In this document: positions 25,689 through 35,254 of the stretch, piece by piece
Numbering within the stretch: the stretch's first letter is position 1
Layout of the letters: every line of letters starts with the position of its first letter
Notes under the pieces: model-generated
Seen by the model: only the letters and a program-made list of their open reading frames with translations
Databases searched by the model: none
Told to the model about the DNA's origin: nothing
Translations under genes and position numbers: made by a program
Assembly: GCF_011759375.1 (NCBI RefSeq)
Contig: NZ_JAARML010000002.1
Span: 496,001-560,000 of the forward strand
From: Paraflavitalea devenefica
GTDB taxonomy: Bacteria; Bacteroidota; Bacteroidia; Chitinophagales; Chitinophagaceae
Direction of reading: 5' to 3'
Length of the DNA: 64,000 nt

Positions 25689-25967
25689 AAGAGAAAGTTT
25701 TAGGTTTAATGATATTAAATTTAACCAATTCTCTTTTTTAGGCTGTATTATTTTTTTGTTTTCGTCAAGCGAGGGCTTATTGGTGGTATATTAGTATATT
25801 TATACACGTTATTTTTACTCTCCTGTAATCACTTTTTCATGAACGGTTTAAAGACAATATCTCCTCTTTTTAAGGTTCCGGGTTTTTCCAGTCTGCGTCC
25901 CGGAAGGAGCCCTTTGGGGCCGAAGGAGTCCTTGTGGACCGGCCGGGTTCATTTTGCCACTTTTATC
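25689..25967. other. Intergenic region with a 19-bp direct repeat
   Basis: No gene is seen. Two adjacent 19-bp units start at 25903 (GAAGGAGCCC...) and 25922 (GAAGGAGTCC...), each with internal complementarity (for example GGAGCCC against GGGGCC, GGAGTCC against GGACC). They lead into the phased array at 25968. Confidence 0.5.
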
Positions 25968-26110
25968 TACGCTTAAAGTACGCTCCAGGTACGCTTATAA
26001 TACGCTCATGGTACGCTTATGATGCCCTCCACATCTTGGCTTACTTTCGGCTTAGTATGGACTTAATATAGGTCTGATAGGAGCAGTATATGGGCTGCCT
26101 ATAGCCGGTA
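25968..26110. repeat. Phased array of thirteen degenerate 11-bp units
   Basis: Thirteen consecutive 11-mers all begin with T, and ten begin with TA. The first five are TACGCTTAAAG, TACGCTCCAGG, TACGCTTATAA, TACGCTCATGG, TACGCTTATGA. Later units drift (TTTCGGCTTAG, TATGGACTTAA, TATAGGTCTGA, TATAGCCGGTA) but keep exact spacing. The array covers -319 to -177 relative to the ATG of the 26287 gene. There are no spacers, so it is not a CRISPR array. Confidence 0.85.
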
Positions 26111-26148
26111 AGGCGGAAAGACCGGAAAGGGATATGAGATTGGGGATT

Positions 26149-26198
26149 TCATTTGTAATCAATAGTAATCATTTGTTATCCTTTGTATTCATTTGTTT
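26149..26198. repeat. Five tandem 10-bp units
   Basis: TCATTTGTAA, TCAATAGTAA, TCATTTGTTA, TCCTTTGTAT and TCATTTGTTT repeat at exact 10-bp spacing. They lie about 90 to 140 bp upstream of the 26287 start, below the 11-bp array. Confidence 0.75.
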
Positions 26199-26286
26199 CA
26201 TGCTCATTTGGAAATGGGTACCAGGCCGCTGTATGTTTGCCGTGAAAGTGGTGATGGTTCTTTTTCTAACATTTAAAAACAATTTT

Positions 26287-26796
26287 ATGGCAAAGCAAAA
26301 AGGTACACATCGATTTACCGGTAAGATGGGCGCCACCATCGGGTATAAGCTGAAGGATGAGTTCATTGAGCGTGAGAATGGTTCCAAAGAAGGCAAGGCG
26401 TTTAAGAAAGATCCGCTCCGCTGGCGTACGATGTATTATGCTGGTTTGTTTGTCCAGGCCTCCCAGACGGTAAAGTTTATTTATCGTGCATTACCGGAAG
26501 ACCAACAGCAACATGGCGTATATGGCAAGCTTTCGGGTATGGCATTTACGATGATCAAAGCAGGTAAAACAGTAGAAGAAGTGAAGGAGGTATTGACAAA
26601 GCAATATGTGGAGGATAAGAGGCCGCTGGTGGAGGAGAAGCAAGAAGAGGAAGCCGCCAAAACTACTGGAACCGCTGCTTCAGGAGCGGGGGCCGGCACA
26701 GCGCCTGCACCATTACCTGTATTGGAAAATCAGGTACAAAGCTACGTGATCGCGAGGACCGCTATGCCGGTGTTTTATACGACGGTGAGTGGGTAA
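26287..26796 (+). CDS. Small orphan protein, MAK family (copy 1)
   Basis: The 169-residue protein has no recognised function. Its first ~110 residues match the protein at 56233-56760: MAKxxG start, TGxxG, KKDP, a TMxYAxL segment, AS, a QHxxYxKLxG core and a KQY end. The remaining part is acidic, then Ala/Gly/Pro-rich. The ATG at 26287 is chosen because it gives the same N-terminus as the paralogue; the frame continues upstream through repeat DNA. It sits behind phased 11-bp and 10-bp arrays. No signal peptide or membrane helix. Confidence 0.75.
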   Translation: MAKQKGTHRFTGKMGATIGYKLKDEFIERENGSKEGKAFKKDPLRWRTMYYAGLFVQASQTVKFIYRALPEDQQQHGVYGKLSGMAFTMIKAGKTVEEVKEVLTKQYVEDKRPLVEEKQEEEAAKTTGTAASGAGAGTAPAPLPVLENQVQSYVIARTAMPVFYTTVSG

Positions 26797-26831
26797 TTGT
26801 GTACAGTGTGTAGGCCGGGAAAGCATAAAAA

Positions 26832-26854
26832 AAGCCCCGGAATTTCCGGGGCTT
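26832..26854. terminator. Bidirectional terminator
   Basis: AAGCCCCGG (26832-26840) pairs with CCGGGGCTT (26846-26854) around the loop AATTT. It separates the convergent MAK copy 1 and TonB receptor genes. Confidence 0.9.
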
Positions 26855-26879
26855 CTTTATTATGCGAAATCATCAATCT

Positions 26880-29621
26880 TTAGAAATTCACTTTAGCACC
26901 CAGTGTCCAGGTTCTTCCGAAGCCGGGATATACAGTATTTTTCTTTCCGGAGCCATTATTACCAATGATGAAATCTTTGGCATCATAACCGGTTGTACCG
27001 GGATTAGGATTGTATTTATTGTCAGTTGTAGATTCTGCAATGTATTCTTCGTCCAGGATGTTATCTACATTCAGGCGGAAGGTTACTTTAGTTCCGTTGA
27101 ATTTAATTGTATAAGACAACATACCATCCAACAAGCCGTACGAAGGAAGTTTCCAAGCCTGTACGCCTTCCTGAGCTGCATTTGACCTGTTTTCCGGTGT
27201 AAAGTTGGCATACAGGTTATCAGCAAAATAGTAAGATGCCCTGATCTTTAAACCTTTAATGATCTCATAGCCGGCGCTCAGGTTAAGCGTTGTTTGAGCG
27301 GCATCACCTACCTTCAATCCTTTGGTATAAATATAAACGGTATCAATCGGAACACTGTTATCGTTCGTTACAACTGTTGATACATTGTTTTTCCATTTCC
27401 AGTCGCCCAGCGATAACATACCCTGGATCTCCAGTTTGTTGATGGGACGTATGGTTGTTTCAAACTCAATGCCCTGGTGCAAGGCAATGAGACCAGCAAT
27501 GTTGGAACGGAATTGCTGACCTGAGGAGGGGTCAGTGAATGTTTGGTTAAAGTTTTTATCCTTCCATTCTGTTCTGTACACGTTAACATTAGCACTAACC
27601 AGTTTAGACCTGAAACCATAACCAGCTTCAACACTGAAGATCTTTTCGTTGGTTATGTTTTTGTTTACATCTACGTTGTTGTTATTAGGCCATACCGTAT
27701 TGAAGAAAGGAGCCCTTTCAAAATAGCCCACGTTGGCAAATACGTTATGCTTATCTGTGAGACGGTAGTTGGCGCCACCCTTAACAACGAAACCGGTGAA
27801 GTCTTTTTTGGCTGACTCCCAGATGGGGTTGGTCTTCTTGTTGTACAGGAAGTGGTCAATCCGCTGGTAGTTGGTATTGGACAATGAACCTGCTGCAAAT
27901 AAGCTCCATTTGTTTTTATTGTATTCTGCCGATACGTAACCGCCCACTTGTTTTACAATACCATCGTTGTTGTAATCAATAGTTCCATCCTGGTCATCGG
28001 CCGCAACGTATTTGCCAGGATTGTTCAGGTCTTTGGTTTCATAATAGGCTGCAACACCCAATCCATCTTCAACCCTGCGGTAGTGCAAGCCTTTGTAGTA
28101 TCTTAAGTCAAGACCACCATTTACAGAAATAGCAGAATTAATGTCATGGGTAAGATTCAGGATGCTACCATACCAGTTGTGTTCGTTCATGGATGCACGG
28201 CGGATGATACCATTACCGTTTAAGTCTGCCACATATTTACCCTGGTAAGGGCCCGCCAATGTCCATTGGGGATTGCTGGGCAGTGAGCCGATAGCAGGAG
28301 ACGGAGTAACACCGGAATTCCATTTTTCGATGTCATCAAAACGTACCAAGCCATTGGCATCGTCAGGTGTCGTGAAACCGCTATATGTGGTTGGAGTGCC
28401 TCCTGAGTTGGGAATAGAACCAATTGGGCCGGTACCACCTCCTCTGCCGAGAGAAGCATACAATACAGCGCTGAAATCGGTCCTGTTGTTTATTTTCCAA
28501 TAATAGTTCAGGTTGGCTACCGGCTTGTGGTAGAAGTTTTTGCTCCAGCTAAATTCTTTACCCTTGTAATAGCCCCAGGAGTCATTGTATTTGGCGCCAC
28601 GTACAACAGTAGTGGCATCATTGGGGTTACCAAACAAGGTAGCGTAAGAGATAGCAGCGCTTCTCTGGTGGTGCCATTGGGGGGCGCCGGTAGCGGTCAA
28701 GGTGATGGTATGTTTATCGTTGATCTCCCAACCTAAAGTAAGGAAGTAGTTCCAGCCTTTGAATTTGGTGCCGTCTACATAGCCATTGCCTTGTGTATAA
28801 GAACCCAATAAGGATAAGGCCAATCCGTTCTTACCTTTACCGGTATTGTAGCCAACGGTATATTTCATATAGCCGTCGTTGCCGATGGTGGCAGAAGCCT
28901 GGCCGCCTTTTTCCATTTCGGTAGCTTTGGTAACGATGTTGATGTTACCGCCTACAGCAGCGATTGACAGCTTGGAAGCACCCAAACCGCGTTGTACCTG
29001 TACGCTGCTGGCAATGTCGGCCAGACCGGCCCAGTTGCTCCAGTACACTGCACCACTTTCCATATCATTCACCGGAACACCGTTGATCATTACCGCCGTG
29101 TTGGTTTGGGCAAACCCTCTTACGTTGATCCTGGAATCACCGAAGCCACCACCTGATTTGGTGATGTAAGTGCCAGGCATGGTCCTTAAAATTTCAGGGA
29201 ACTCTTTATTGCCAATCCTTTCTTCGATGGCTCCTGCACGAATGGTGGAAACAGCGATCGGCGTTTTCCGGTCAATAGCGATGTTGCCGGTTACGATCAC
29301 TTCTTTCATCGCTACCTGGCTGTTGGCAACGCTGATATCTCCGAGGCTGGCGCCGGGTTCTACTTCTACGGTTTTGCTTAAGTAGCCAACAGAGCTGATC
29401 TCGAGCGTAGCTTTTTCTGTGATCACAAAAGTGAAGCGGCCATCAACAGCCGAAAGGAGTTGTAATTTCTTACTACCTGCAGTAACCGTAAGTGAAGCTC
29501 CTGGAATGGTTTCTTTAGTGTCGGCATCTACCAGCCGGCCGGTTACAGGGGTATTGGTTTGGGCCCATAGGGCGAGGGGTCCTATAAGGACCAAAAAGAA
29601 CAGAGTGAGTGATCTTCTCAT
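26880..29621 (-). CDS. TonB-dependent receptor with CarboxypepD_reg domain
   Basis: The protein is 913 residues. A signal peptide (MRRSLTLFFLVL to LWAQ) is followed by a carboxypeptidase-regulatory-like domain (PVTGRLVDADTKETIPGA), a plug domain (about 120-230, with VRGFAQTNTAVMINGVPVND) and a 22-strand-type outer-membrane barrel ending in an aromatic-rich stretch (WTLGAKVNF). It should import a ligand using TonB energy. No SusD-like gene follows, so a polysaccharide role is unsupported. The ATG at 29619-29621 begins MRRS, shared with the next receptor upstream; a similar leader precedes both. Confidence 0.93.
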   Translation of the reverse strand: MRRSLTLFFLVLIGPLALWAQTNTPVTGRLVDADTKETIPGASLTVTAGSKKLQLLSAVDGRFTFVITEKATLEISSVGYLSKTVEVEPGASLGDISVANSQVAMKEVIVTGNIAIDRKTPIAVSTIRAGAIEERIGNKEFPEILRTMPGTYITKSGGGFGDSRINVRGFAQTNTAVMINGVPVNDMESGAVYWSNWAGLADIASSVQVQRGLGASKLSIAAVGGNINIVTKATEMEKGGQASATIGNDGYMKYTVGYNTGKGKNGLALSLLGSYTQGNGYVDGTKFKGWNYFLTLGWEINDKHTITLTATGAPQWHHQRSAAISYATLFGNPNDATTVVRGAKYNDSWGYYKGKEFSWSKNFYHKPVANLNYYWKINNRTDFSAVLYASLGRGGGTGPIGSIPNSGGTPTTYSGFTTPDDANGLVRFDDIEKWNSGVTPSPAIGSLPSNPQWTLAGPYQGKYVADLNGNGIIRRASMNEHNWYGSILNLTHDINSAISVNGGLDLRYYKGLHYRRVEDGLGVAAYYETKDLNNPGKYVAADDQDGTIDYNNDGIVKQVGGYVSAEYNKNKWSLFAAGSLSNTNYQRIDHFLYNKKTNPIWESAKKDFTGFVVKGGANYRLTDKHNVFANVGYFERAPFFNTVWPNNNNVDVNKNITNEKIFSVEAGYGFRSKLVSANVNVYRTEWKDKNFNQTFTDPSSGQQFRSNIAGLIALHQGIEFETTIRPINKLEIQGMLSLGDWKWKNNVSTVVTNDNSVPIDTVYIYTKGLKVGDAAQTTLNLSAGYEIIKGLKIRASYYFADNLYANFTPENRSNAAQEGVQAWKLPSYGLLDGMLSYTIKFNGTKVTFRLNVDNILDEEYIAESTTDNKYNPNPGTTGYDAKDFIIGNNGSGKKNTVYPGFGRTWTLGAKVNF

Positions 29622-30080
29622 ATATGCATGTTTAATTTCTGGCGGCAAAGAAACAATGATCCCTGCTGCCGTACCAGCAGCTTTGTATTATCAAATAATT
29701 AAATTGACCGAAAACAATACAAATACAGATCAATGTATCCAGGCTAAGAAGCCTTTGTATTCCATGGTAGCAAGAAACCGTAGCAGCATTCTCAGGGTAA
29801 GGTGTAGCAGTTGTGCGGCAAAAATAACCGAAAAAATTGCAATGCGTGTTAACAGGGATAGTAGTTTTACACAGTCTGTTCAGAACTGCATACTACCCAA
29901 ACACCATGAGCATTCTCTCATTTTATGTACTGGCAAACCTGCACTGCAGGCGCGATTGAACAGGCAATTGATACACATCAAATGCTGCATGTACACCAAA
30001 AAATAATCCTGATCAATAAAAAATGGCGGGCCTCCTTTACAGGTGACCCACCATTGTATCAATAAGTGTGTATTGTACAA
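29622..30080. other. 459-bp leader/intergenic region between two receptor genes
   Basis: No gene is supported. Reading the minus strand toward the receptor start, a TATTTTTG box (plus 29819-29826) could be the promoter, giving a leader of about 200 nt. That leader contains small stem-loops, for example around 29664-29681 (CTGCTG / CAGCAG) and 29738-29752 (AGGCT / AGCCT). Confidence 0.4.
30022..30055 (-). terminator. Terminator of the large receptor gene
   Basis: AATGGCGGG (30022-30030) and CCCACCATT (30047-30055) pair with one G-T wobble. On the minus strand the stem is followed by a run of T residues, 26 bp beyond the stop codon. Confidence 0.8.
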
Positions 30081-33000
30081 TCAATTATTAAAGATGTACC
30101 GCAGTCCCAACTGTATACCCCAGGTACTGGTGGTAGAGTAGTTGGGCTGGAAACCGGCTTTTGGATTTTCCGGGTTAAAAGTGAATTTAGGTGCATTCCT
30201 GTTGAAGACCTCTCCGCCTGTATTATTAGAGGCGGAAGGCACACCAAGAATACCCATATCCTGGAAAGTGCCAAAGGTATACTGGTAACGGTACCCCCAT
30301 TCAGAGTTGATCAGGTTGAGTGCATTGATAATATCCACGCTGAATTGCAGGGTATGTTTTTTAGTACCTGTACGTAAGCTGAAGTCCTGCAATACCCTGA
30401 TATCAAGGCTATGTGACCAGGGAAGCAGTGCGCCGTATTTTTCCATGTACTGGCCTTTGTGTTTACGCAGGTAATTATCATTTTCAATAAATGCAAAGAA
30501 TGCATCACGTTGTTGGTTGGCAGACCAGGTTTTGGTAACACCTCCTGAAGTGACTTTAAATCCTTCTACGAAAGTGATCTCAGAAGGATCTTTCGGTATA
30601 TACAGGACGTCATTGGCCTGTCCGTCGCCATTGATATCAGATCCATAGCGGTAAGTGTACCTTTCCTGTGGCTGTGCGCTGTAGAACATACCGATGGTAG
30701 TCGCCATTTTACCACCCCAGTAGTTGAAGCGCTTAGACAGGTTAGCCACTATGCGGTGCGGCACAGCATAGTTGGAAGGACCCTGATCGGGCTTGTTGGG
30801 ATTGAAGATGATGTTATTGGTATTGAAACCGCTGGCGCTTTGGTCACCACTGCCAATGGCCACTTCTTCTGCCAGTGTCCAGGTATAGGCCAGGCCAGCT
30901 TCCCAGTTCTGGGAGAAGGTTTTCTGTACCTGGGCAGTCAGCGCAAAGCTGTAGCCTTTGTCGGTATTGTCCAATACGATCATCTGGCCAATGTTATCAT
31001 TTAACCTCACATTGTAGTAAGGCCTTTTGTCTGCCGCACCGCCCAGCGTGCCATTTTGAGCGCCGAGATTGGCATTGCGGAAATAGGCGTTATTTATTTG
31101 TTTGGTGTAAATGGCTTCGAGCGTGAAGACATAGTTGCCTGCAAAGCGCCTGTCAATAGCCAGGTTACTCCTCCATACCTGTGGCATTTTGAAGTCTTTA
31201 TCTACTGCAGTGTAAGAAGGGCGGCCTGTCGGAATAGTAGTTCCCACCGGAGGTATTTCATTCTGCGGAGGAATGTAGGTTGTTCTGTCTGGATTGTAAC
31301 GGATGTTGGTAAGTTGTGCAGCACTGGCATTGAACTGGGCCCGGATTACTCCATTGTCACCTACCTGGTTTACGAGCCAGATGAAGGGAATGCGGCCGGT
31401 GAACAGACCAGTACCACCACGCACAATGATTGATTTATCGCCTTCGGGATCGTAGGTGAAGCCTACGCGGGGAGAAAACAGGGGCCTTTGTTTGGGCCAT
31501 TTGCTTACATCAAATTTTTCATCGTTTCCATTCTCATCTTTGAAGGTAACTGCTTCAAGGGCTGGATTCCGGGGGGGATCATAAGGATAGAAGGGCAGAT
31601 CCACCCGCAGGCCATAGGTGAGTTTGAATTTATCGGAAGGTGACCATACATCCTGCGCATAGATGCCTAATTGGGCAAATTTTGCTTCAGGCACTTTGAT
31701 GCCGAGGCGATTATTAGGATCATACGCTACTGAAAAATAAGTAGGTGCACTGTTGCTCAGGAAGTCGGCCAGGGACGCATAGCGATAGTAGCTGGGACCT
31801 GCACCACCGGTGAAGGAGTTGGCAAATTGCATATACTCGTAGCTAACACCGCCGGTAACAGTATGTTGTCCAAGATTGATGGTCACATTATCGGCTATGT
31901 TCAACGCTTTGTCACTAATATTATTCAGGTAAGAGAAAAGATCGGTACCAAAGGAAATGTATACATTGTCAACATCCCGCATAATGTCAACAAAAGCAAC
32001 CGTGCTGTTGGGAACGCGCTTCAATTGGTTATCGGTATAAGAACCAATCAACTGGTTGGTTATTTTGGAGCTGAAGTTAGAGTTGAGTTCCAATACACCT
32101 GATTTTACTACCACGTTGTTCTTAAAGTTGGAACCGGTATAGGCCATGCCACCGGTTCTGCCACCCCTGCGGCTGTTGCCCGCAATACGGGGGATGGGCG
32201 AAGCTGTGCTGGAAGCATTGATCTGGTCGTCATCATCGGTTTCAGACTGTGTATAACGCAGGGTCAAACGATGTTTGCCGGTAATATTCCAGTCTACACG
32301 ACCCAGAAACTTCTTATTCTCTGTTTCAAAATTGTAACCCTGGTATCCGCCTGGGTCATATTTGTAATTGGTAATGAGGTATTGCCTTAAATTGTCCAGG
32401 TCACTTTTCAATACAGCGGTAACATTAGGACCTGAAGAGGACGGATTATCTTTGGCTATGAATGTTTGGCCGGGTTGCGTTCTCTTTTCCTGCTCATAGT
32501 TCACAAAGAAGAATAGCTTGTCTTTGATGATGGGACCACCGATGCTGGCGCCAAATATTTTGGTTGATCTGTCGGCATTGTCTACTTTGTCCCCTTTTAC
32601 CTTCTCACCGGTAAAATCCTGACTCTTGTAGAAGCCATAAGCTGTTCCATACCAGTTGTTGGTACCCCTGCGGGTTACGGCATTGATACCGCCGCCTACG
32701 AAGCCTGACTGACGAACGTCATAGGGGGCAATGTTTACCTGGATCTGGTCTACGGCATCAATAGAGATAGCAGAAGTAGCACCACCGGGGATCATACCGT
32801 CACCGCTACGGCCGAAGTTGTTGTTGAATAAAGACCCGTCAATGGTAATGTTGTTATAGCGGTTGTTCATACCGGCAAAGCTGTTGCCATTGCTTTGCGG
32901 GGTGAGGCGGGTAAGGTTGGTAAGACTGCGGGAAACGTTGGGCAGGTTCTGCACCAGCCTGTTGCTGATGTTGGTGGAAGCACCGGTCTTTACGGTGGTG

Positions 33001-33380
33001 TTTCTGCGGCCTGCACTGATAGTTACTGCCTGTAATTCCACTCCTGCACCTGCAAGGGTCGCCTGCAGGTCAAACTTTTCACCTAACGGAATATTTATAT
33101 CACCTCTTGTAAAATCAGTATACCCTACATAAGAAACTTTTACATTGTAAGGGCCACCGGGGGGAATGTTGTTGACATCGAAACGGCCACCAGCCCTCGA
33201 TACCACGGTAAATACAGAACCGGTAGGCTCGTGCCTGAGGGTAATGGTAGCCCCTGCCAGTTCTTCGCCTTTTTCATTTTTGACGACACCGGTCATATTA
33301 CTCGTAGTAACCTGCGCCACTACGTTTATACTACATCCGATAGCCAGTAAGAAAAACAAGGCAATCATTGATCTTCTCAT
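30081..33380 (-). CDS. Oar-like TonB-dependent receptor
   Basis: The 1099-residue protein has a signal peptide, a carboxypeptidase-regulatory-like domain (GVVKNEKGEELAGATITLRH), a plug (about 120-260, including NRYNNITIDGSLFNNNFG and GGGINAVTRRGTN) and a long barrel ending LGLRYIFNN. Its size and plug sequence resemble the Oar-like receptors of Bacteroidota, large outer-membrane proteins whose ligands are mostly unknown and may include proteins or peptides. The ATG at 33378-33380 gives MRRSM and is preferred over a start 18 codons upstream. Same strand as the next receptor, but a terminator separates them. Confidence 0.92.
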   Translation of the reverse strand: MRRSMIALFFLLAIGCSINVVAQVTTSNMTGVVKNEKGEELAGATITLRHEPTGSVFTVVSRAGGRFDVNNIPPGGPYNVKVSYVGYTDFTRGDINIPLGEKFDLQATLAGAGVELQAVTISAGRRNTTVKTGASTNISNRLVQNLPNVSRSLTNLTRLTPQSNGNSFAGMNNRYNNITIDGSLFNNNFGRSGDGMIPGGATSAISIDAVDQIQVNIAPYDVRQSGFVGGGINAVTRRGTNNWYGTAYGFYKSQDFTGEKVKGDKVDNADRSTKIFGASIGGPIIKDKLFFFVNYEQEKRTQPGQTFIAKDNPSSSGPNVTAVLKSDLDNLRQYLITNYKYDPGGYQGYNFETENKKFLGRVDWNITGKHRLTLRYTQSETDDDDQINASSTASPIPRIAGNSRRGGRTGGMAYTGSNFKNNVVVKSGVLELNSNFSSKITNQLIGSYTDNQLKRVPNSTVAFVDIMRDVDNVYISFGTDLFSYLNNISDKALNIADNVTINLGQHTVTGGVSYEYMQFANSFTGGAGPSYYRYASLADFLSNSAPTYFSVAYDPNNRLGIKVPEAKFAQLGIYAQDVWSPSDKFKLTYGLRVDLPFYPYDPPRNPALEAVTFKDENGNDEKFDVSKWPKQRPLFSPRVGFTYDPEGDKSIIVRGGTGLFTGRIPFIWLVNQVGDNGVIRAQFNASAAQLTNIRYNPDRTTYIPPQNEIPPVGTTIPTGRPSYTAVDKDFKMPQVWRSNLAIDRRFAGNYVFTLEAIYTKQINNAYFRNANLGAQNGTLGGAADKRPYYNVRLNDNIGQMIVLDNTDKGYSFALTAQVQKTFSQNWEAGLAYTWTLAEEVAIGSGDQSASGFNTNNIIFNPNKPDQGPSNYAVPHRIVANLSKRFNYWGGKMATTIGMFYSAQPQERYTYRYGSDINGDGQANDVLYIPKDPSEITFVEGFKVTSGGVTKTWSANQQRDAFFAFIENDNYLRKHKGQYMEKYGALLPWSHSLDIRVLQDFSLRTGTKKHTLQFSVDIINALNLINSEWGYRYQYTFGTFQDMGILGVPSASNNTGGEVFNRNAPKFTFNPENPKAGFQPNYSTTSTWGIQLGLRYIFNN

Positions 33381-34048
33381 ATATGCATATTTGATTTCTG
33401 AAAGCAGGAAACAAAGACCTGTTCTTCCATACAAAATCAGTTACAGCCATTTTGATTACCAGGCTTGGTGACACTTAATTACAGATCAATGCTTCAAAAA
33501 AACGTGCAGGTCCTTTTTGATCAATACCTGCCGGTGGAGAGTTTCAAGGGGGTCCAGGTTAAAATTTAGCCGATGTAACAAATGTAACAGAAAATAGAAG
33601 GAAATGTTAAAACCGAATGCACAGGTTATACACAAGCGTAAGGCATCGGGGCAACCAGGCGTCGAGGCATCAGGAAAACCGTAACACGACACTACCCAAA
33701 AACCCTGATCACTGCTGTTCCATCTGCTTTGCAAAAACTATAATAGAGGCAAAGGCAGACCTGAAAGTGCTGCATGTTCATGCAGGGATAATCTCCGGGA
33801 GCCGGTTTTGCCAGACCCGCTGCGGCAACCTTTTTCCTCCGGATGGCGTTATACTACATAGGTTGCCCGTGGCAGATCGCCGGGTTTCCCGGCTGCCCGG
33901 GTAATGCCTGCTAAGGTGATGAACTGGTTTATTGCAGTATACCGATCTCATATAATTGTTAGAAATCAGTCACTTAGGAGAGTTTGTTCCAGAACCTGAA
34001 CCTTGAAATTTGTGCCTTTAATTAGTAACTTTGCGTCAAATTAGCTCC
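33381..34048. other. 668-bp region between divergent receptor and ribBA genes
   Basis: No gene is supported; short frames here are poorly conserved-looking. It contains the ribBA promoter at 34003-34033, a GC-rich hairpin GCCGGG/CCCGGC at 33879-33893 without a T run, and one DnaA-box-like TTATACACA at 33626-33634. I do not recognise an FMN riboswitch in the ribBA leader, which is only about 15 nt from the -7 box. Confidence 0.5.
34003..34033 (+). promoter_or_regulatory. Promoter of ribBA
   Basis: TTG at 34003-34005 and TAACTTTG at 34026-34033 are separated by 20 bp and match the Bacteroidota promoter. The -7 box overlaps a TTG in frame with ribBA at 34031, which argues that translation begins at ATG 34049. 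Confidence 0.75.
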
Positions 34049-35251
34049 ATGCTCGATACAATAGAAAGTGCGATTGAGGATATTAAAAACGGGAAAATGA
34101 TCATTGTCGTAGACGATGAAGACCGTGAAAATGAAGGGGATTTTATCACTGCCGCCCGGAATGTAACCCCGGAAGTGATCAATTTTATGAGCAAACATGG
34201 CCGCGGCCTTATCTGTACGCCGCTGCCGGAAAGCCGTTGTGAGGAGCTGCAACTGGGATTGATGGTGAATAATAATACGGCCCTGCACGAGACAGCTTTT
34301 ACTGTTTCCATTGATTTACTGGGGCATGGTTGTACTACCGGTATTTCGGCCCACGATCGTGCCAAAACGATCCAGGCATTGATCAACCCGGCTACCAAAC
34401 CGGAAGACCTGGGCCGTCCCGGCCATATTTTCCCGCTACGCGCCAAGCAAGGCGGCGTATTGCGCCGTGCCGGACACACGGAGGCAACCGTTGACTTGGC
34501 CCAACTGGCCGGATTTGAGCCTGCGGGCGTACTGGTAGAGATCATGAATGAAGATGGTTCTATGGCCCGCCTGCCCGAACTGATAGAGATTGCGAAGAAG
34601 TTTGACCTGAAGCTTATTTCTATAAAGGACCTGATCGAGTACCGGCTGAAGCGTGATAGCCTGATAGAAGAGGTGGTGCGGGTGGATATGCCCACCCAGT
34701 GGGGGCATTTCAAGCTCATCGCTTTCCGGGAAAAGATGACAGACATTGAGCACCTGGCCCTGGTAAAAGGTGAATGGAAGCACGATGAGCCTGTGCTGGT
34801 AAGAGTACACTCTTCCTGCTTTACCGGCGATATCCTGGGCTCCATGCGTTGTGATTGCGGCGACCAGTTGCATACCGCGATGGAGATGGTAGAAAAAGAA
34901 GGTAAAGGAGTGATTGTGTATATGAACCAGGAGGGCAGGGGCATTGGACTGGTCAATAAGCTGAAAGCCTATAAGCTGCAGGAAAATGGTTATGATACAG
35001 TAGAAGCCAATCTTCACCTCGGCTTCCCGATGGATAAGCGGGATTATGGTATCGGCGCCCAGATCCTCCGCGCTTTGGATATTACCAAGCTGCGCCTGAT
35101 GAGTAACAATCCTAAAAAACGCGCCGGCCTGCTGGGCTATGGACTGGAAGTGGTAGAAGCAGTTCCTATTGAGATATGCCCCAACCCGCACAATGAAAAG
35201 TACCTTACTACGAAGAGAGATAAATTAGGACATGAGATATTGAAGGGATAA
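34049..35251 (+). CDS. ribBA: DHBP synthase / GTP cyclohydrolase II (riboflavin synthesis)
   Basis: The 400-residue bifunctional enzyme supplies both precursors of riboflavin. The N-terminal RibB domain (about 1-200) has [11 protein letters not shown] and a [14 protein letters not shown] segment for making 3,4-dihydroxy-2-butanone 4-phosphate from ribulose 5-phosphate. The C-terminal RibA domain opens GTP; its zinc cysteines are in [17 protein letters not shown] and its catalytic segment is NQEGRGIGL. Both halves look complete. It stands alone, convergent with tamB and only 3 bp from its stop. Confidence 0.97.
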   Translation: MLDTIESAIEDIKNGKMIIVVDDEDRENEGDFITAARNVTPEVINFMSKHGRGLICTPLPESRCEELQLGLMVNNNTALHETAFTVSIDLLGHGCTTGISAHDRAKTIQALINPATKPEDLGRPGHIFPLRAKQGGVLRRAGHTEATVDLAQLAGFEPAGVLVEIMNEDGSMARLPELIEIAKKFDLKLISIKDLIEYRLKRDSLIEEVVRVDMPTQWGHFKLIAFREKMTDIEHLALVKGEWKHDEPVLVRVHSSCFTGDILGSMRCDCGDQLHTAMEMVEKEGKGVIVYMNQEGRGIGLVNKLKAYKLQENGYDTVEANLHLGFPMDKRDYGIGAQILRALDITKLRLMSNNPKKRAGLLGYGLEVVEAVPIEICPNPHNEKYLTTKRDKLGHEILKG

Positions 35252-35254
35252 TTT

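Noticed and set aside
25968..26110. Possible CRISPR array
   Set aside because: Units are 11 bp, degenerate and have no spacers, and no cas gene is present.
26134..26286. Longer version of MAK copy 1 starting in the array
   Set aside because: The paralogue starts at MAK, and the upstream codons translate the 10-bp repeat.
26880..33380. Polysaccharide utilisation locus
   Set aside because: The receptors have no SusD-like partner and no clustered glycoside hydrolases.
33626..33634. Single DnaA-box-like TTATACACA as an origin marker
   Set aside because: One 9-mer of this degeneracy is expected several times by chance in 64 kb.
33617..33904. 95-codon open frame between the receptor and ribBA genes
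   Set aside because: No plausible protein features, and it overlaps likely regulatory DNA.
34011..34048. FMN riboswitch ahead of ribBA
   Set aside because: The promoter -7 box is about 15 nt from the ATG, leaving no room for a riboswitch.
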